NCBI GenBank assembly: GCA_015499995.1
Contig: JADNRV010000215.1
Location: 1-64,000, forward strand
Reading direction: 5' to 3'
Length of the DNA stretch: 64,000 bases
DNA from: Flammula alnicola
Taxonomy: Eukaryota > Basidiomycota > Agaricomycetes > Agaricales > Strophariaceae
The position numbers and the translations under genes are program-made. This document shows, piece after piece, positions 11,524-22,668 of the stretch; the stretch's first letter is position 1; each line of letters starts with the position of its first letter. Under the pieces are notes generated by a model that did no database searches, was not told the DNA's origin, and saw only the letters and a list, made by a program, of their open reading frames with translations.

Positions 11524-14500
11524 TGGGGACCAGCAACCTGTCCAACTTTTGCGTGACAGTAAAAGTGGCCACTACCAAAACAGGTAATCGTCTGATCCGA
11601 GACAGATCCGAATTATCCGATAACCACGAGTGAGCGTCGCAGAGGTCTCTCCTCCAAGCTAGCTTAAAGCACGCTCTTATTCCTTATGCAATGATTAGAA
11701 AAAGGTGTCTGTAAAGTATTGTAGCTTGTGTTTAATTACAATTAAGCTTGAATATGAAGAAATTATAGGTTTCTGGAATCTGGACAATGCATCGACAAGG
11801 AAGCATGATTGACATCTGACAACCGAGAGAATTTCAAGTTCTCGTTCACACCTCCATCATGTCTGCGTCTTCCCTTTCTTCCTTTTCCTCCCAGTCTTCA
11901 TCCATAGGTGTACCCGCAGCTTGTTCCACCATGCTAGATGAAGCCTGAGCGTCCGTGAATCCTGGCGGCAGGCCTTCGACAATGGCAACAAGTTCCTCAA
12001 TCATATCTTCTTTCTTCATCTTATTGAGTGGCATCTTCAACGAAATCGTCGCGTCGCGTCGCCGATGCCAGTTGATCTGGAGGCGAATATCATCCTTGTT
12101 CATGCGCGCTTTCGTCGACGTCTGGCCTTTCTTCAATGTGTCGACATCCAACTCGACTTTAAGTGCATCGAGGACAGCTGTTCGCGCGTCTGCCTTTGTC
12201 TTTCTCTGCGCGTCCTTGCCTCGTTTCTTTTCAACGTCGGCTCTGTCATAAGCGGCCTCCACTCGTCTGCTCTCCCTCGGTATGCCTGCTGCGTCCTGCT
12301 TTCGAGCTTCTGCACGGAGAAATGCTTGATCCTCGGCGGTATTGAACGAATGTTGGATGAAGTCCGCTGTACGGTTCTTCTTATACATTGACCTCGCGTT
12401 AGCCTTGGAAAGCGAAATGTTGGGTGCGTGACGTATATCTTGCCGTAGGACGCCTAAATTCCCTTCATTTGGGTCATTGGTTGTATCAATGTGAATGCGG
12501 TCCTTCTCAGCTTGCGAGAGACCTGCGATAATGCTGTCCTCTGCGAATTCTGATGTAAAGCGATACCATGTCTCTAATGCACCCTTGAAGAAGGCAATCA
12601 AACATTCCCTGAGATGTGGCAGGGAGTTTTTCAGACAATGGACTGCATAGACAGCCTCGGGGCGCTCCCAGATTTGTCCGTCGAGGGCGCCTGTTGTGTA
12701 CGAGGCGTCGTCTCTGAGCAGAAGCTCAGGTTCTTGGATGATTCGATTGATGTGATCCTTGACCTCTTGGTGGAGAGGTCCGGCATCCAATGTGTTCATC
12801 CTTCGCTCTCCGGAGCCGCGTACTTTTCGCATGTATGGATTGCTGATTGCCTGTGAATATAGGGAAAGGACGCAGAGCTCTGTAATTGTCGGAATATCCT
12901 TCAGAGCATTGAAGACGTTGTTTTCCATGTGGTTGAAGTTCCTGTTATCCTTTTTGTCGCGTACAAGGAGGAGAAACTCAAGATATAAAGGTAAATGGAC
13001 GATGAGCTCTGAGGCTGCCTCGCAGTGTGACTGGAACCGTGTGTTGCTTGTGTCGGGGAAGTGTATAGCGTAACCGAGGCGGTCTTCGAAGAAGATACGG
13101 CATGTGTCTTGTTGACCTTTTTTCTGGTCCTTGTGGTTGAATATCGCCCCGGCAAGACTGGTAAGCTTGACGGCCCCACCTTCCGAAACCTCGACGGCGC
13201 GGTCATTTGCAGATGACGGTCCTAAAGAGGCTGCAGCTGCATTGTCGCGGTTCATCAACTTGATAGGTCCTATGAGACCAGCTTCTTTCCAGAAACTGGC
13301 GAGTGCTTTGGCACCGCCCTTTACGGAGTTCATCTCTTTGTGCATGCAACAGCCAGCCCAGACAAAAAGTTGAGCCTCGCGAAGCTCTTCGGCGGAAAGT
13401 TTGCTCCAGGCCTCTTCTCCGAATCGAAGGCAGAGTTTCTTGTAGACCTCAGCATCGCGCCGATCTTTTTCTGCTTCGCTGAGTGCATCCCATGCTTCTA
13501 CTCCACCGGCATCCTGAATTTTTTGGTTATTGGCCTCGAGAATTATTGGCAGAAGGTCGCTGATGGCAGTCGCTTCCATATATCGTCGTCCACGGATTTC
13601 TTTCTCGCTGATTATCTTCCACAGAAGCAGGAGTCTGGCGAGTCGTTTCTGGTCCTCTGCATGATCTGATCCCAGGCCTAGCAAATAGGTGGCAAACGCG
13701 ATAACGTCAGCTGGCGAAACCTTTCCGAGTCTGCTCCTGTTATAGGTGCCATAAATCCGTTGGCTTTGTTCCTGTAAACCATGGAGCTGCATGTCACTTG
13801 TGTGGTTTGGTGCAGAACCAATTCCCATGGATCGCGTGGTCATAGTCTTTTCCATTCGTCCTTGCTCGTACGATGGAACCTGTAAATTGATGTGTCGCGA
13901 TTCATAGTTTCGATGACGGATTGTCGTCCCATCTCCGCTGAGCATCATGGCTACAAGAAGGAAAAGTTTAAATTAAGGTATTCAGTCCTCATTCTCTACT
14001 TCTATTACATTCTTTGCTTACCTTTTGCGCCTTCAATCTCGCTAACCAATTGTACTTGAGATCCGATACCGCCCTCCAACATAATTCGGCCCGTTGAACG
14101 TGAAGATATACTGTCGACAACATGAATACCAAGTCCTTGGGCTACAGCCTTGATAACCCGATCCTGTTTCTCCTCTGGAATCTTCATTGCACCCAGTTCC
14201 CGAACCATGGTACGACACGAGTCTTTGATGATTCCTTTTTCCTTCAGATAAACCTCTCCTGGAACGTTGTGGGCTTTCTTGAGTGTTTTTTCGACAAGCC
14301 TTTCCTTCTGCTTTGGTGCCCGGAAGCCTCGCATGCGCAGGTTGTGTTCAACACGCACATTTTCTGCTTGGAGAATATCTCTGGTGTGCTTTGCGCGTGC
14401 AGCCTCTTTGGTTTTATTCCGGAACTTCGTCTGAAACCTATCAGCCCTATTCCTCTGTATCTCCACCTCCTGCAGCAATCTTGCATTTTCCTTGTCTGCT

Positions 14501-15105
14501 ATCACATTTTCCGTGGTGGTCGCGTCGTGTTGCTCAGTCCCACATTTTCGACGTCGATCAAGGATTCCTGCAATATTATTGGCGGCCCGGGCCCTTTGTT
14601 TGGGTGTCCGACGAGCAGGCATGGAATAGCAGGGTGTCCTTGTGGGTTACATAGCAGAGAGGTGTGGTTTGACGCGGTATATTGGATGGTTTGGAGAGAC
14701 GCGTCGGCGCGACTGTCCTCAAGTGCACCAATTTGGACCCTGACTTGCCTTTTTTGGACGGTAAAAACACGTTTTTTTACAACCGCTGTGTCCTGGCTTC
14801 CAGCCACAATGGAGGAAAAATTTGAGCTGGCCATTTTGTTTAGTTTACAATTTAAATAAGATTCTTGGGTACGGAATTTTTTTAAAGTGTCTATTTTCCG
14901 GAGATCTGTACCCTCTGAAGCTGGTATTGAAAGATTGGACCCAAGAAATAAAAATCGGTACCCAAGAATCTATTTAAACTATCAATGCAACCATTTTTCT
15001 CCATATAAATTAATCTCTATCTGTTGAGGTGACGAAGATATGCGGCAAGGCCATTTCGACAGTGGTGGGTCGGAGTTTGAAATAGCAGAGCATTGCGGGT
15101 CCCCA
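11524..15105 (-). mobile_element. Complete 3,582-bp DNA transposon nested in element X
   Basis: The ends are TGGGGACCAGCAA at 11524 and, inverted, TGGGGACCCGCAA ending at 15105, so the TIR is short and imperfect (about 13 bp, one mismatch). CACATAA flanks it at 11517-11523 and 15106-15112; the uninterrupted X copy at 4016-4035 reads ACACATAAGCACGC once. The TSD is 7 bp with symmetric TIRs, or 8 bp (ACACATAA) if the left T is excluded from the element. It holds one gene on the minus strand. Part of it recurs inverted at 59675-63044. Confidence 0.9.
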
Positions 15106-15965
15106 CACATAAGCACGCAGATGCACGCAGGTGCACGCGTGTGAATTTTAAAGATTTTAGCGTGCCACGCTCACGCACGCTTACACATCATGACGCACGC
15201 TCGCACGCCAATTGGGCATGCGTTCACATGCATATAGCACGCTCGCACGCCAATTGAGCACGTGTGCGCACGCTTGTAGCACGCTCATCAGCATGCTTGC
15301 GCACGTTTATAGCACGCTCGTGCATGCTCAGAGCATACTCATAGCATGCACATGGAGAAACCCAGGTAGATGTGGGGGGAAATTGTACTCAGTATTCATG
15401 TTCTCATAATCGAGAGAGATTGTCTTTGTGCAAATGTATCTTCGACTAACTTGTGGCCCTGAATACATGTAACTTGGTGAGTTATATGCTCTCATATTCT
15501 CCTCCTGTACCATTTCATTCAATTCGTCCATCACAAAGTGATAGGTATGATTATGACCATTGACACTATCAAACAGCCAAAGATCCCAAAGAATGACTAA
15601 TGCCCAGGCTGAAAAGAAGGAATAAAATGAAACCTACCAATGCAGCACCATAGATAATATATACTTATATTTTGTACTGTTCTCCTCCGAAATTACAAAA
15701 AACTTGTTCATATATGTACAGCATAATTATATAGAACAGGACACAAATGTTAAAAAGCAACATAGATCAATGCATTCATCTGTGTGAAGAGATGCGCCGC
15801 ACGCCAAACGGGTTGAGCGTGCTGAGCGTGGCACGCACTGCACGCTAAAAGGGCTGAGCGTGCTGAGCGTGGCACGCATCGCACGCCAAAAGGGGTGAGC
15901 GTGATGAGCGTGCCACGCTCAGGCACGCTTGTGCACGCTCAAGGCACGCCGATTTTCTCTTGCCC
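11736..15965. repeat. Left arm of a 4.2-kb near-identical inverted repeat
   Basis: Bases 11736-15965 match the reverse complement of 58805-63044. Paired coordinates sum to 74,780 throughout the transposon, so there is no net indel there; the X part differs by about 10 bp overall. I noticed only a handful of substitutions in the coding part. Confidence 0.95.
11846..14622 (-). CDS. Transposase of the nested transposon, 901 aa, intact
   Basis: Two exons on the minus strand, 14622-14022 and 13950-11846, join across a 71-bp GTAAGC...TGTAG intron at 14021-13951 with matching phase (AAA G|CC). Residues 1-200 are basic and likely coiled (KENARLLQEVEIQ). Just after the joint is LSGDGTTIRHRNYESRHI, a candidate first catalytic Asp. 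FVWAGCCMHKEMNSVKGG follows, a Cys/His motif seen in many RNase H-fold transposases, then NEGNLGVLRQDIRH with a candidate Glu. KMPLNKMKKEDMIEELVAI near the C-terminus resembles a SAP-like helix pair, followed by an acidic tail. I know this as a protein family expanded in basidiomycetes but cannot name the superfamily. It occupies most of a TIR/TSD-bounded element, which supports the transposase call. Confidence 0.8.
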
Positions 15966-16496
15966 CAATGAAGCAGGTGAGGATCTATTCTCCCGTTGTC
16001 AGACAAATAAATTCCATGTCTTTTTTATAGACTGATGGGATGACACTTCAAAGCTTCACAGGTGAGGATCCGGTCTATGGTAAGGTGAGGGGTTGAGTTG
16101 GAAGAATAGTGGGGTGAAAAAGATACTACGCACACGCCTCAGCGATATCCTACGCTCCCGCCTGGATAACCATTCTTCGGAGTCACAATACAGTTTGTTT
16201 ACTGTTGGATGCGCAGGCATGGGAATGACACCATCATAAGCACAGACCGACCTTCTTCGGATTTGCAGTAGGATGCATAGACACGTATGTACATGCTTTG
16301 TGTAAGAGAAAAAAGAGAAGGGAGACGAAGAGTTTTTCGCGCGGATGTCAGCGGATGTGCCTGACCCTGATCCACGTGAAGCTCCGCTGCGCAAGCTCCC
16401 TGTTCGGCGTACTCAGCATTTATTTGCTTCTTGTCAGAGCATCGCCTCTCTCCTCCACTTGAACGACGATTGTTTCCAGATCGTTAGCGCGGTGTG

Positions 16497-18690
16497 ATGG
16501 CACTTACTCCTCCGACTGAGAATGCAATGCTGTCGAGCCTGTCCAATGCCATGTTTACTGGGGGGACATATACCCAACACAACGTCACCAACATGATCAT
16601 GAACGCAAATGGGTCTGCAGGTGCGATGGTATATGTATACGATGTCTGAAAATTATTTTCTTATCAGTTAATGAACCATAGACGGGTTCGAGCTGCTTCG
16701 CAGAGCGGTGGCTACGACTGCTTTTCACAACTCTGAGCAGCACGTCGATCCCCCAAAATGTCATCCAAATACGCGCCTCGCGGTCTTGCAGAAGATTATG
16801 GACTGGATTCAGCACAGCGAGGATCGCGACACATGGATCATGTGGCTGAATGGTGCCGCAGGAGCAGGAAAGTCGGCGATCGCCCGATCCATCGCTGAGA
16901 TATGCGAACAATCGAACCTGGCGTTGGCCACTTTCTTTTTCTTCAGGACGGACCCGACGCGTAATACTGCCAAACCACTGGTGGCTACGCTCGCCTACCA
17001 AATTGCTATAGGCATTCCGCTCGCCCGCGACATTATTGTAGAAGCTCTCGACCGCGACCCGCTTCTCTTTGGACGTTCATTCGAATCGCAGCTCAAGGCC
17101 TTGATTGTTGAACCTTTACGACAGCTCAGGTGGCAGTCTGATAGTCCTGTCAACCCGACATATCCATTCCTAATCATAATCGATGGCCTCGACGAGTGCG
17201 ATGGCTGCGATGTGCAAACCAACATCATTTACGCCATTTCAGATGCTCTACGAGATACAAATCTCCCCCTTGTATGCCTTATTGCCAGCCGTCCAGAGCA
17301 ACAGATCACCATGGCGTTCAATTCAAGGAAGGTGACCGACGTTGTTACAAGATTACCCTTGGACAACACGTATCTTCCTGACGAAGACATCCGTCTCTTC
17401 CTCAACGACAAGTTCGCCGAAATCCGAGACAGTCATCCGTTCAAGCATCTCATTGACCCATCTTGGCCACCCGAAACCATAGTCGAAAACATCATCCAAA
17501 AATCCTCGGGCCAGTTCATATACGCATCAGTGGTGATAAATTTCGTGTCTTCGGCACATCACCACCCTGTACAACGTCTGGAAGTTGTCCGAGGCATACG
17601 CCCTGCTCTCCTCGATACACCATTCATGCAGCTGGATGCACTGTACATGCACATCTTCTCATGTGTGGAAGAAATTGATGTTACTATGCTAGTACTCAGC
17701 TATACGATTCTCGCCGGGCTCCACCTCGAAAATATAAATGTTGAGCGATTTCTATCTTTGGGCGAGGGAGATATAGAGATTGCCTTAGCCGACTTGAAAT
17801 CGGTTATTGTGATCATTTCCGGTTACATTACATTTCTTCATGCGTCCCTACCCGACTTTCTATGTGATCGCGCTCGATCTCAAAAGTATTATATCGATCC
17901 TCCAAACAGGCATTCTGATTTCGCCCACCGCTGGTTTGAACATCTCAAAGCTTTCCCCCCCTTCAAAATTTCCCCATCTGTTGGTACGACTCAATCATAT
18001 ATTTCCATCCATTTCATTACTAATTCAAGCTACATGCCTTTCGCCAAACAAATTAAGATAAACGTTTGTCCCTAATTCCAGCACCAGAAATAATCAAGCA
18101 TCTAGAAGGTGCTGTCCCCACGAATGAACTTCAACAAGACATTTTGCAGTTTTTGCCTCGTCCTACCTACTTTTCGGGGTCCGCCGGGATTGAACAAATG
18201 TCTCAATTTCTCTCTTCCATCAAAGCACTGGTAAGCTCGATTGTTAGAATGAAGCTTTGTTTAATCTGACGAAGTTTAAAAGGATTTTCACGACGAATAC
18301 GAAGCCTACAATCACCAGCTCGAATTGATCACTCGGATGGCCAAAGACTGGTATCCGGATGATTACCGCTCGTTGGGCGAACATCACGATATTTCCCGAA
18401 TACTTGTTAAACTCGAATTGGAGCAGCAAGCGCAAAAGCACCAGGCCCGCGAGCGTGAAGCGCACGAGTCCCAAATCCACCAGCCGCAAACGCAAGGCCT
18501 CAAGCCTGCAGAAGTCTATTCCACGTGCCACATGCGGAGGGCGGATAACGAGAGTCTCGTGGAGGCTACCGAGGAGAATCCGATGTACACTGTCCACCTG
18601 TGTGGATGGAGCAATATAGTACATGACATGCTTAGATGCAGACGCAACGAGGCGAGTAAAACGAGAAAAACTTTTGACTTCACCTACTAA
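16497..18690 (+). CDS. NACHT-domain STAND NTPase 1 (fungal NLR-like)
   Basis: Predicted exons are 16497-16620, 16682-17983, 18082-18230 and 18283-18690; all three joints keep phase. A short N-terminal segment with FTGGTYTQHNVTN leads into DGFELLRRAVA, then a NACHT module: Walker A LNGAAGAGKSAIARSIAE, a FFFFRTDP sensor-like stretch, Walker B PFLIIIDGLDECDG, and ASRPEQQI. The C-terminal part (YNHQLELITRMAKDWYPDDYRSLGEHHD, then an E/Q/H/K-rich tail) has no WD40, ankyrin or TPR repeats, so this is a short form of about 660 aa. Fungal NACHT proteins act as ATP-driven switches in non-self recognition and programmed cell death; that role is family knowledge, not seen here. A perfect hairpin overlaps the stop codon. 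Confidence 0.85.
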
Positions 18691-18722
18691 CCATGTAACA
18701 AACGCAAATGTTACATGGTTAG
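18687..18722. repeat. Perfect 14-bp inverted repeat at the NACHT 1 stop
   Basis: CTAACCATGTAACA, an 8-base spacer, then TGTTACATGGTTAG. It starts within the last codons of NACHT gene 1 and ends beside a minus-strand coding-like fragment. It could be a 3'-end hairpin or the scar of a fold-back rearrangement that joined two unrelated 3' ends. Confidence 0.7.
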
Positions 18723-18955
18723 GAATAGTCATACTCTTCACCACCGTCCAGTTCATAAAGGTCAGCAACACTCAAATCTCCAAATTCATGCGGTCTCAAT
18801 TCGGCGAGCCGCGCCAAAGATGTCCCGATAAAAAAGGAGGCCTTCGCGCCATTTAGATGTAAGATTACTGTTGCTCCACACTCAGATCCTGCAAAGCAGT
18901 CGGCGGTGGGATCCATCCCAGTCAGATAGCAGGTATGCAATGCACAGCTGCTCAT
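18719..18955 (-). pseudogene. Coding-like fragment, possibly a FunK1 C-terminal relic
   Basis: The minus-strand frame ends ELDGGEEYDYS. The relic at 58 kb has LDDEEYDYSTCGGKLMFENFM, and FunK1 proteins end with a similar D..YD..T.GG..T(F/Y)E.FM block, so this may be the last part of such a gene cut off just before the GG motif by the hairpin junction. Upstream residues (NGAKASFFIGTSLARLAELR) are not diagnostic. DNA from 18956 to 19603 shows no other supported gene. Confidence 0.3.
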
Positions 18956-19603
18956 ATCAGGGTGTAGAAGAATGATTCGAGATCATGGCGGTAAAAGTGG
19001 GGGCCGCGGGCAAGAGCTGCAGGATAGGTATCACTACGAGGATGAGGCTGAGGCGCCAGCCGCCGTCGGGGAATCTGCACCTGCGCAGATCCTCGACGGT
19101 CGTATTAATCAGCAAAGACCGATCCAGCTACTGCGCTCTCGCTGAAGAATGTACGTTTTAGAGTCGAATATTAACCTCAGGGTCTTGGGAGCTCGTCTGA
19201 GCAGGAGACGATGCTGTCGCCTACGACCGAGGAGAATTTGCATCTCGCGCCATCTTGCAACTCGGGTCAGGTACCACCTCTTCAACACACCGGCATGGAC
19301 TGATTGTGACAATGACCTCAATCGCTCGACCGTGCCAGTTTGAGACCTACCTCGCCACTACATCCTGTGTCTAATCATTAGAGGGATCGGGCTACCGAAC
19401 TACTAGATTGCAATTGTTTTCTTAGTTGTTAAAACGACGACATGATACTACACATAATAAAGACGTTTTCATCTCCTTTCCCTTATCCTGAGAACAGTTG
19501 TTACAGTGGGATCTGCCAGTTTTAGCGTAGATTAGATCAGGATGATGTCTGCCATACATACGGTTTAAGTACCGCACATTTGAATTGTTCCCCAATTTCG
19601 AGT

Positions 19604-21613
19604 TCAGGTGTGCCCAAACGCGGCTTGAGCGAGGTACGGCGTTTCGAGCTCCTTTATCTCCTCCTCAGTAAGCTTCACATTGACGGCGCCTGTAGTAGAG
19701 TACGTTCAGCCATAAAGCATATGTCAGTAACTGGCATAAAGTGAACGACAACGCACCGAGCAAATCAGCCAAGTTGTCCAACGAAGTAGTGCCGACGATG
19801 GGCGCTGATACTCCTGGTAAACCAAAAACCATCCGTTATTCGTCAGTGGACACCGTCCATGGGACTGTTTCCAGATTCAAGATTTCCCGTGACGTACCAG
19901 GTTTGGCCAAGACCCATGCCAACGACAATTGTGCCATGCTAATACCCTTCGCTTTCGCGATCTTCTCCACCCTGTCCCACGCAAAAAGGTCATTCAATTA
20001 CCATTTAGGAAAAGAAGATACGCACGCATCGACGATCTCCCCAGTGCCTTTGTTGTTGTTGTACCCTTTGATCATCCTGTGTTACGCCGACGGGGGGTAC
20101 ATATCATTGAATAATCAATACTTGGAGTGGGATTTAATGGTAATTAAGGTTAAAACGGCGCACCTATCAACCTTTCCACGAGTGGTATCGCCCATGGCAT
20201 TGAGAGGCCGCGTGAGCAGTCCACGGGCCAGGGGAGACCAGGGGATCGATCCAACGCCAAAATGCTATTCGAGATTCGAGAATCGAAAACGTTATTAACC
20301 TCTTTGTCATTGAATTTTAGATTTGAAAGCACACACCTTCAGCGTTGGGAACATCTCCCTCTCCTCCTCGCGATAGACGAGGTTATAGTGGTTCTGCATC
20401 GAGATGAACGGCGTCAACTTATTGTTGATCGCGTAGTCTTGAATGAGCATGTCAGTCAAGTATTATAATCGAAAAGATATCTAGAGAGGTACGCACTTTG
20501 CATTGCATGGACTAACACAGGGAAAATATGATTAGCGCTTGCACTTGAAAATGGCGGAGCATCGCGAAGAAACGCTTACATTGCCAGGCCCAGCATGACG
20601 ACATGCCGATATACCGCACGTAACCAGCTTTAACGACGTCATGGAGGGCTTGCATCTATTGCATTCATTCACGAAATCAGGATGGTGTACGATTTTAAGA
20701 GGTAGAGAGAGGCTTCTTCTACGCACCGTTTCCTCGATGGGCGTGTCGCGGTCGAAGCGATGGCCTGGACAGCACAGCACATGATGAAGTAAGCTGTGTC
20801 GGTCGGTAGTAAAAGAAAGAAATTTCGATCGTACATTGTAAAACATCGATGTAATCCAATTGGAGGCGCTCCAGACTGTGCTTGACGGACTCAAAGATGT
20901 GCTAGAAATTATAATATTTAAGTGTGATTGATGGTCTGTTGGGAAGAATTGAACAGACCTTGCGACTCAACCCGTGTTGGTTGACATAGCCCAGCTCGTC
21001 ATGATTACCTTGAAATAGAACCGTCCCTGGTGTCTTGCCTACGAGGTAGAAAACCTTAAAAACAGGTATCAGTACTCCATGTGTACTTCCCACAGAGCTG
21101 CACGCATAGTACGTACTTTGGTCATGACCACGATCTCATCGCGCGGGAGCTTGAGCTGCTTGATAGCCTTTCCCAAGACGATCTCGGACTGCCCGTTCGA
21201 ATACGTCTATAATGAATAGAGATGAATAGGCGGTGAGGTCAAAGTGGAATTGAGATCATGCAAATGCTTATACGGCGTACGCACATTCGCGGTATCGAAA
21301 GTGTTAATCCCTGCATCGTATCTGTGTTAGGATCTACCAATCAGGATACTTCATATGTAAATCCTCTTGATCACTTACGCAGCTTTGATGTGCTTGATTG
21401 ACTCTTCTTCCTGTAAAACCCATCCCTGCCACTCCGGAGTGCCGTATGACATGCATCCAAGGATGATTTTGGAGACCTTGAGTCCTGAAGTACCAAGGCG
21501 GACTGCATGCAAGTATCAACAACCAAACATCTTTGCAGGGCCAGTGAAATACGGCAACACAGATAATGCTACGTACCGTAGGGCATGTTTTTCTTTGCTT
21601 CTGAAGTCGCCAT
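19604..21613 (-). CDS. Aldo/keto reductase, multi-exon
   Basis: Starting at ATG 21613 (MATSEAKKNMPYG), about ten exons on the minus strand read out a full reductase: RLGTSGLKVSKIILGC, YDAGINTFDTAN, TYSNGQSEIVLGKAIK, RDEIVVMTK, ESVKHSLERLQLDYIDVLQ, CHRFDRDTPIEET, then SMQNHYNLVYREEEREMFP, IPWSPLARGLLTRP, and a last exon ending ETPYLAQAAFGHT before TGA at 19604-19606. The tetrad Asp (NTFDTAN), Tyr (TYSNG), Lys (VVMTK) and His (QCHRF) are present, as expected for an NAD(P)H-dependent reductase of the (beta/alpha)8 fold; the cofactor-binding region lies in the late exons. The length of roughly 340 aa is usual. Substrate unknown; fungal relatives act on aldehydes and ketones, some in secondary metabolism. 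It is the only single-copy housekeeping-type gene in the left arm, with no disruption seen. Confidence 0.88.
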
Positions 21614-22202
21614 TTTCGCTGGAGCGGAGAACCAAGCTCTGATTGGGGTATGGATATCGTGGAAGGGTAGGCATACTGGTGGCCTTTTATGCTGACTCAG
21701 ATAGCGATACACGAAGCTTCGAATCCAGCGACTCGGGAGTCGGAAGCACTGGAAGTTGGTTGATGACTCAGTCATCATGCATCAGGCGTCGCGCCGAGAA
21801 TAACCGCGCCGAAAGTGATGCCGGCTGGATGCGCACGCGGCGCATTACAGATTGCACCCGTCGTTCCCAACCCTAATCGAATTGTCCCTTTATTACGGTT
21901 CATTACACGGACTTGTGACCTTGGATGGGTTTATGTGGTTCAGGATACTCCGGGACATCTTTCATCTTCGAGCTGGGAGGATATAATTGCTCAAAGGTGT
22001 ACTTCGTGTAATATGGACTTGACTTGCTCCCGGCAAAGCTGGAGGAGGAAGATAGACGGGAAGAGCCAGGGATGTGCTATAATAATGACGAATGCCAGTG
22101 ATGAGTTTATCGTGATTTTCTCATTCCCTTATGATTACAGTACAGCGAGATTGATGTAGATATCGACAAGATGCTACAATTATGTATTTCAATTGTAATA
22201 CA
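21614..22202. other. Intergenic stretch between the reductase and FunK1 copy 1
   Basis: It would hold the upstream region of the aldo/keto reductase (minus strand) and the 3' flank of FunK1 copy 1. I see no TATA box or coding pattern that I would defend. Confidence 0.4.
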
Positions 22203-22283
22203 CTACTTGTCGAATGATTCCAGTATTTCCGTCACGGCGAAATCTGGGTTAAGTCCACGAGGTGTTTCACCAATGGCCTCCAT

Positions 22284-22668
22284 TAGGGAAGTGCATGGGT
22301 CAGGCATACCCACATGGGTCATGGGTATGGGTGCCCATGGGTATGGGTGCGGGTCAGCTCTGCGATACCCATGACCCATCATAACCCATGGCCCAAAACC
22401 GCATTTTTGACAATATTTTTCATTATTGAAGACATGTAGAGGGATGGAAGTGGTGGTTGACTCAGAAGATCAAGTTAACCCACTGACAAACTGTTGGTCA
22501 CACATTTCAGCAAACACTGAGATGTGAATGTCCTGTAATTTCAGCACTGACCCATCGACACCCAAGCACCCATAGACAAAAAACCCATGGGTGCATGGGT
22601 ATGGGTTGGCGTGGGTGTGGGTGTGGGTCACTGAAAAAATACCCATGGGTGACCCATGCTATTCCCTA
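22284..22668. mobile_element. hAT-like MITE inside the last exon of FunK1 copy 1
   Basis: Ends TAGGGAAGTGCATGGGTCA and, inverted, TAGGGAATAGCATGGGTCA. GCCTCCAT is duplicated at 22276-22283 and 22669-22676; FunK1 copy 2 has this octamer once at the matching codons (in reverse, ATGGAGGC at 57244-57251). The 385-bp element is full of CCCATGGGT palindromes and GGGTATGGG words and encodes nothing. It is a different family from the MITE at 4361. Confidence 0.9.

Larger units (their letters stand above)
11277..15965. mobile_element. Element X copy 2 with 9-bp TSD, host of a nested transposon
   Basis: It starts GGGCTAGAGGATAT and ends ...GATTTTCTCTTGCCC, with direct 9-bp flanks CAATGAAGC at 11268-11276 and 15966-15974 and an empty site at 3577-3585. 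Removing the nested 11524-15105 insertion leaves about 1.1 kb: a GCGTGC-rich left part, an AT-rich middle with a TGTACATGTACC word, and a right part with dozens of GCACGC/GCGTGC hexamers. TIRs starting GGG and a 9-bp TSD are what Mutator-like elements make; class assignment is an inference because no transposase of its own is present. A 68-codon frame at 15328-15534 (minus) is repeated in copy B but has no recognisable domain. Confidence 0.85.

Noticed and set aside
14122..14859. 245-codon open frame opposite the transposase start, and its twin at 59921-60658
   Set aside because: It is antisense to the real first exon and is copied only because the DNA is duplicated; no splice or family support.
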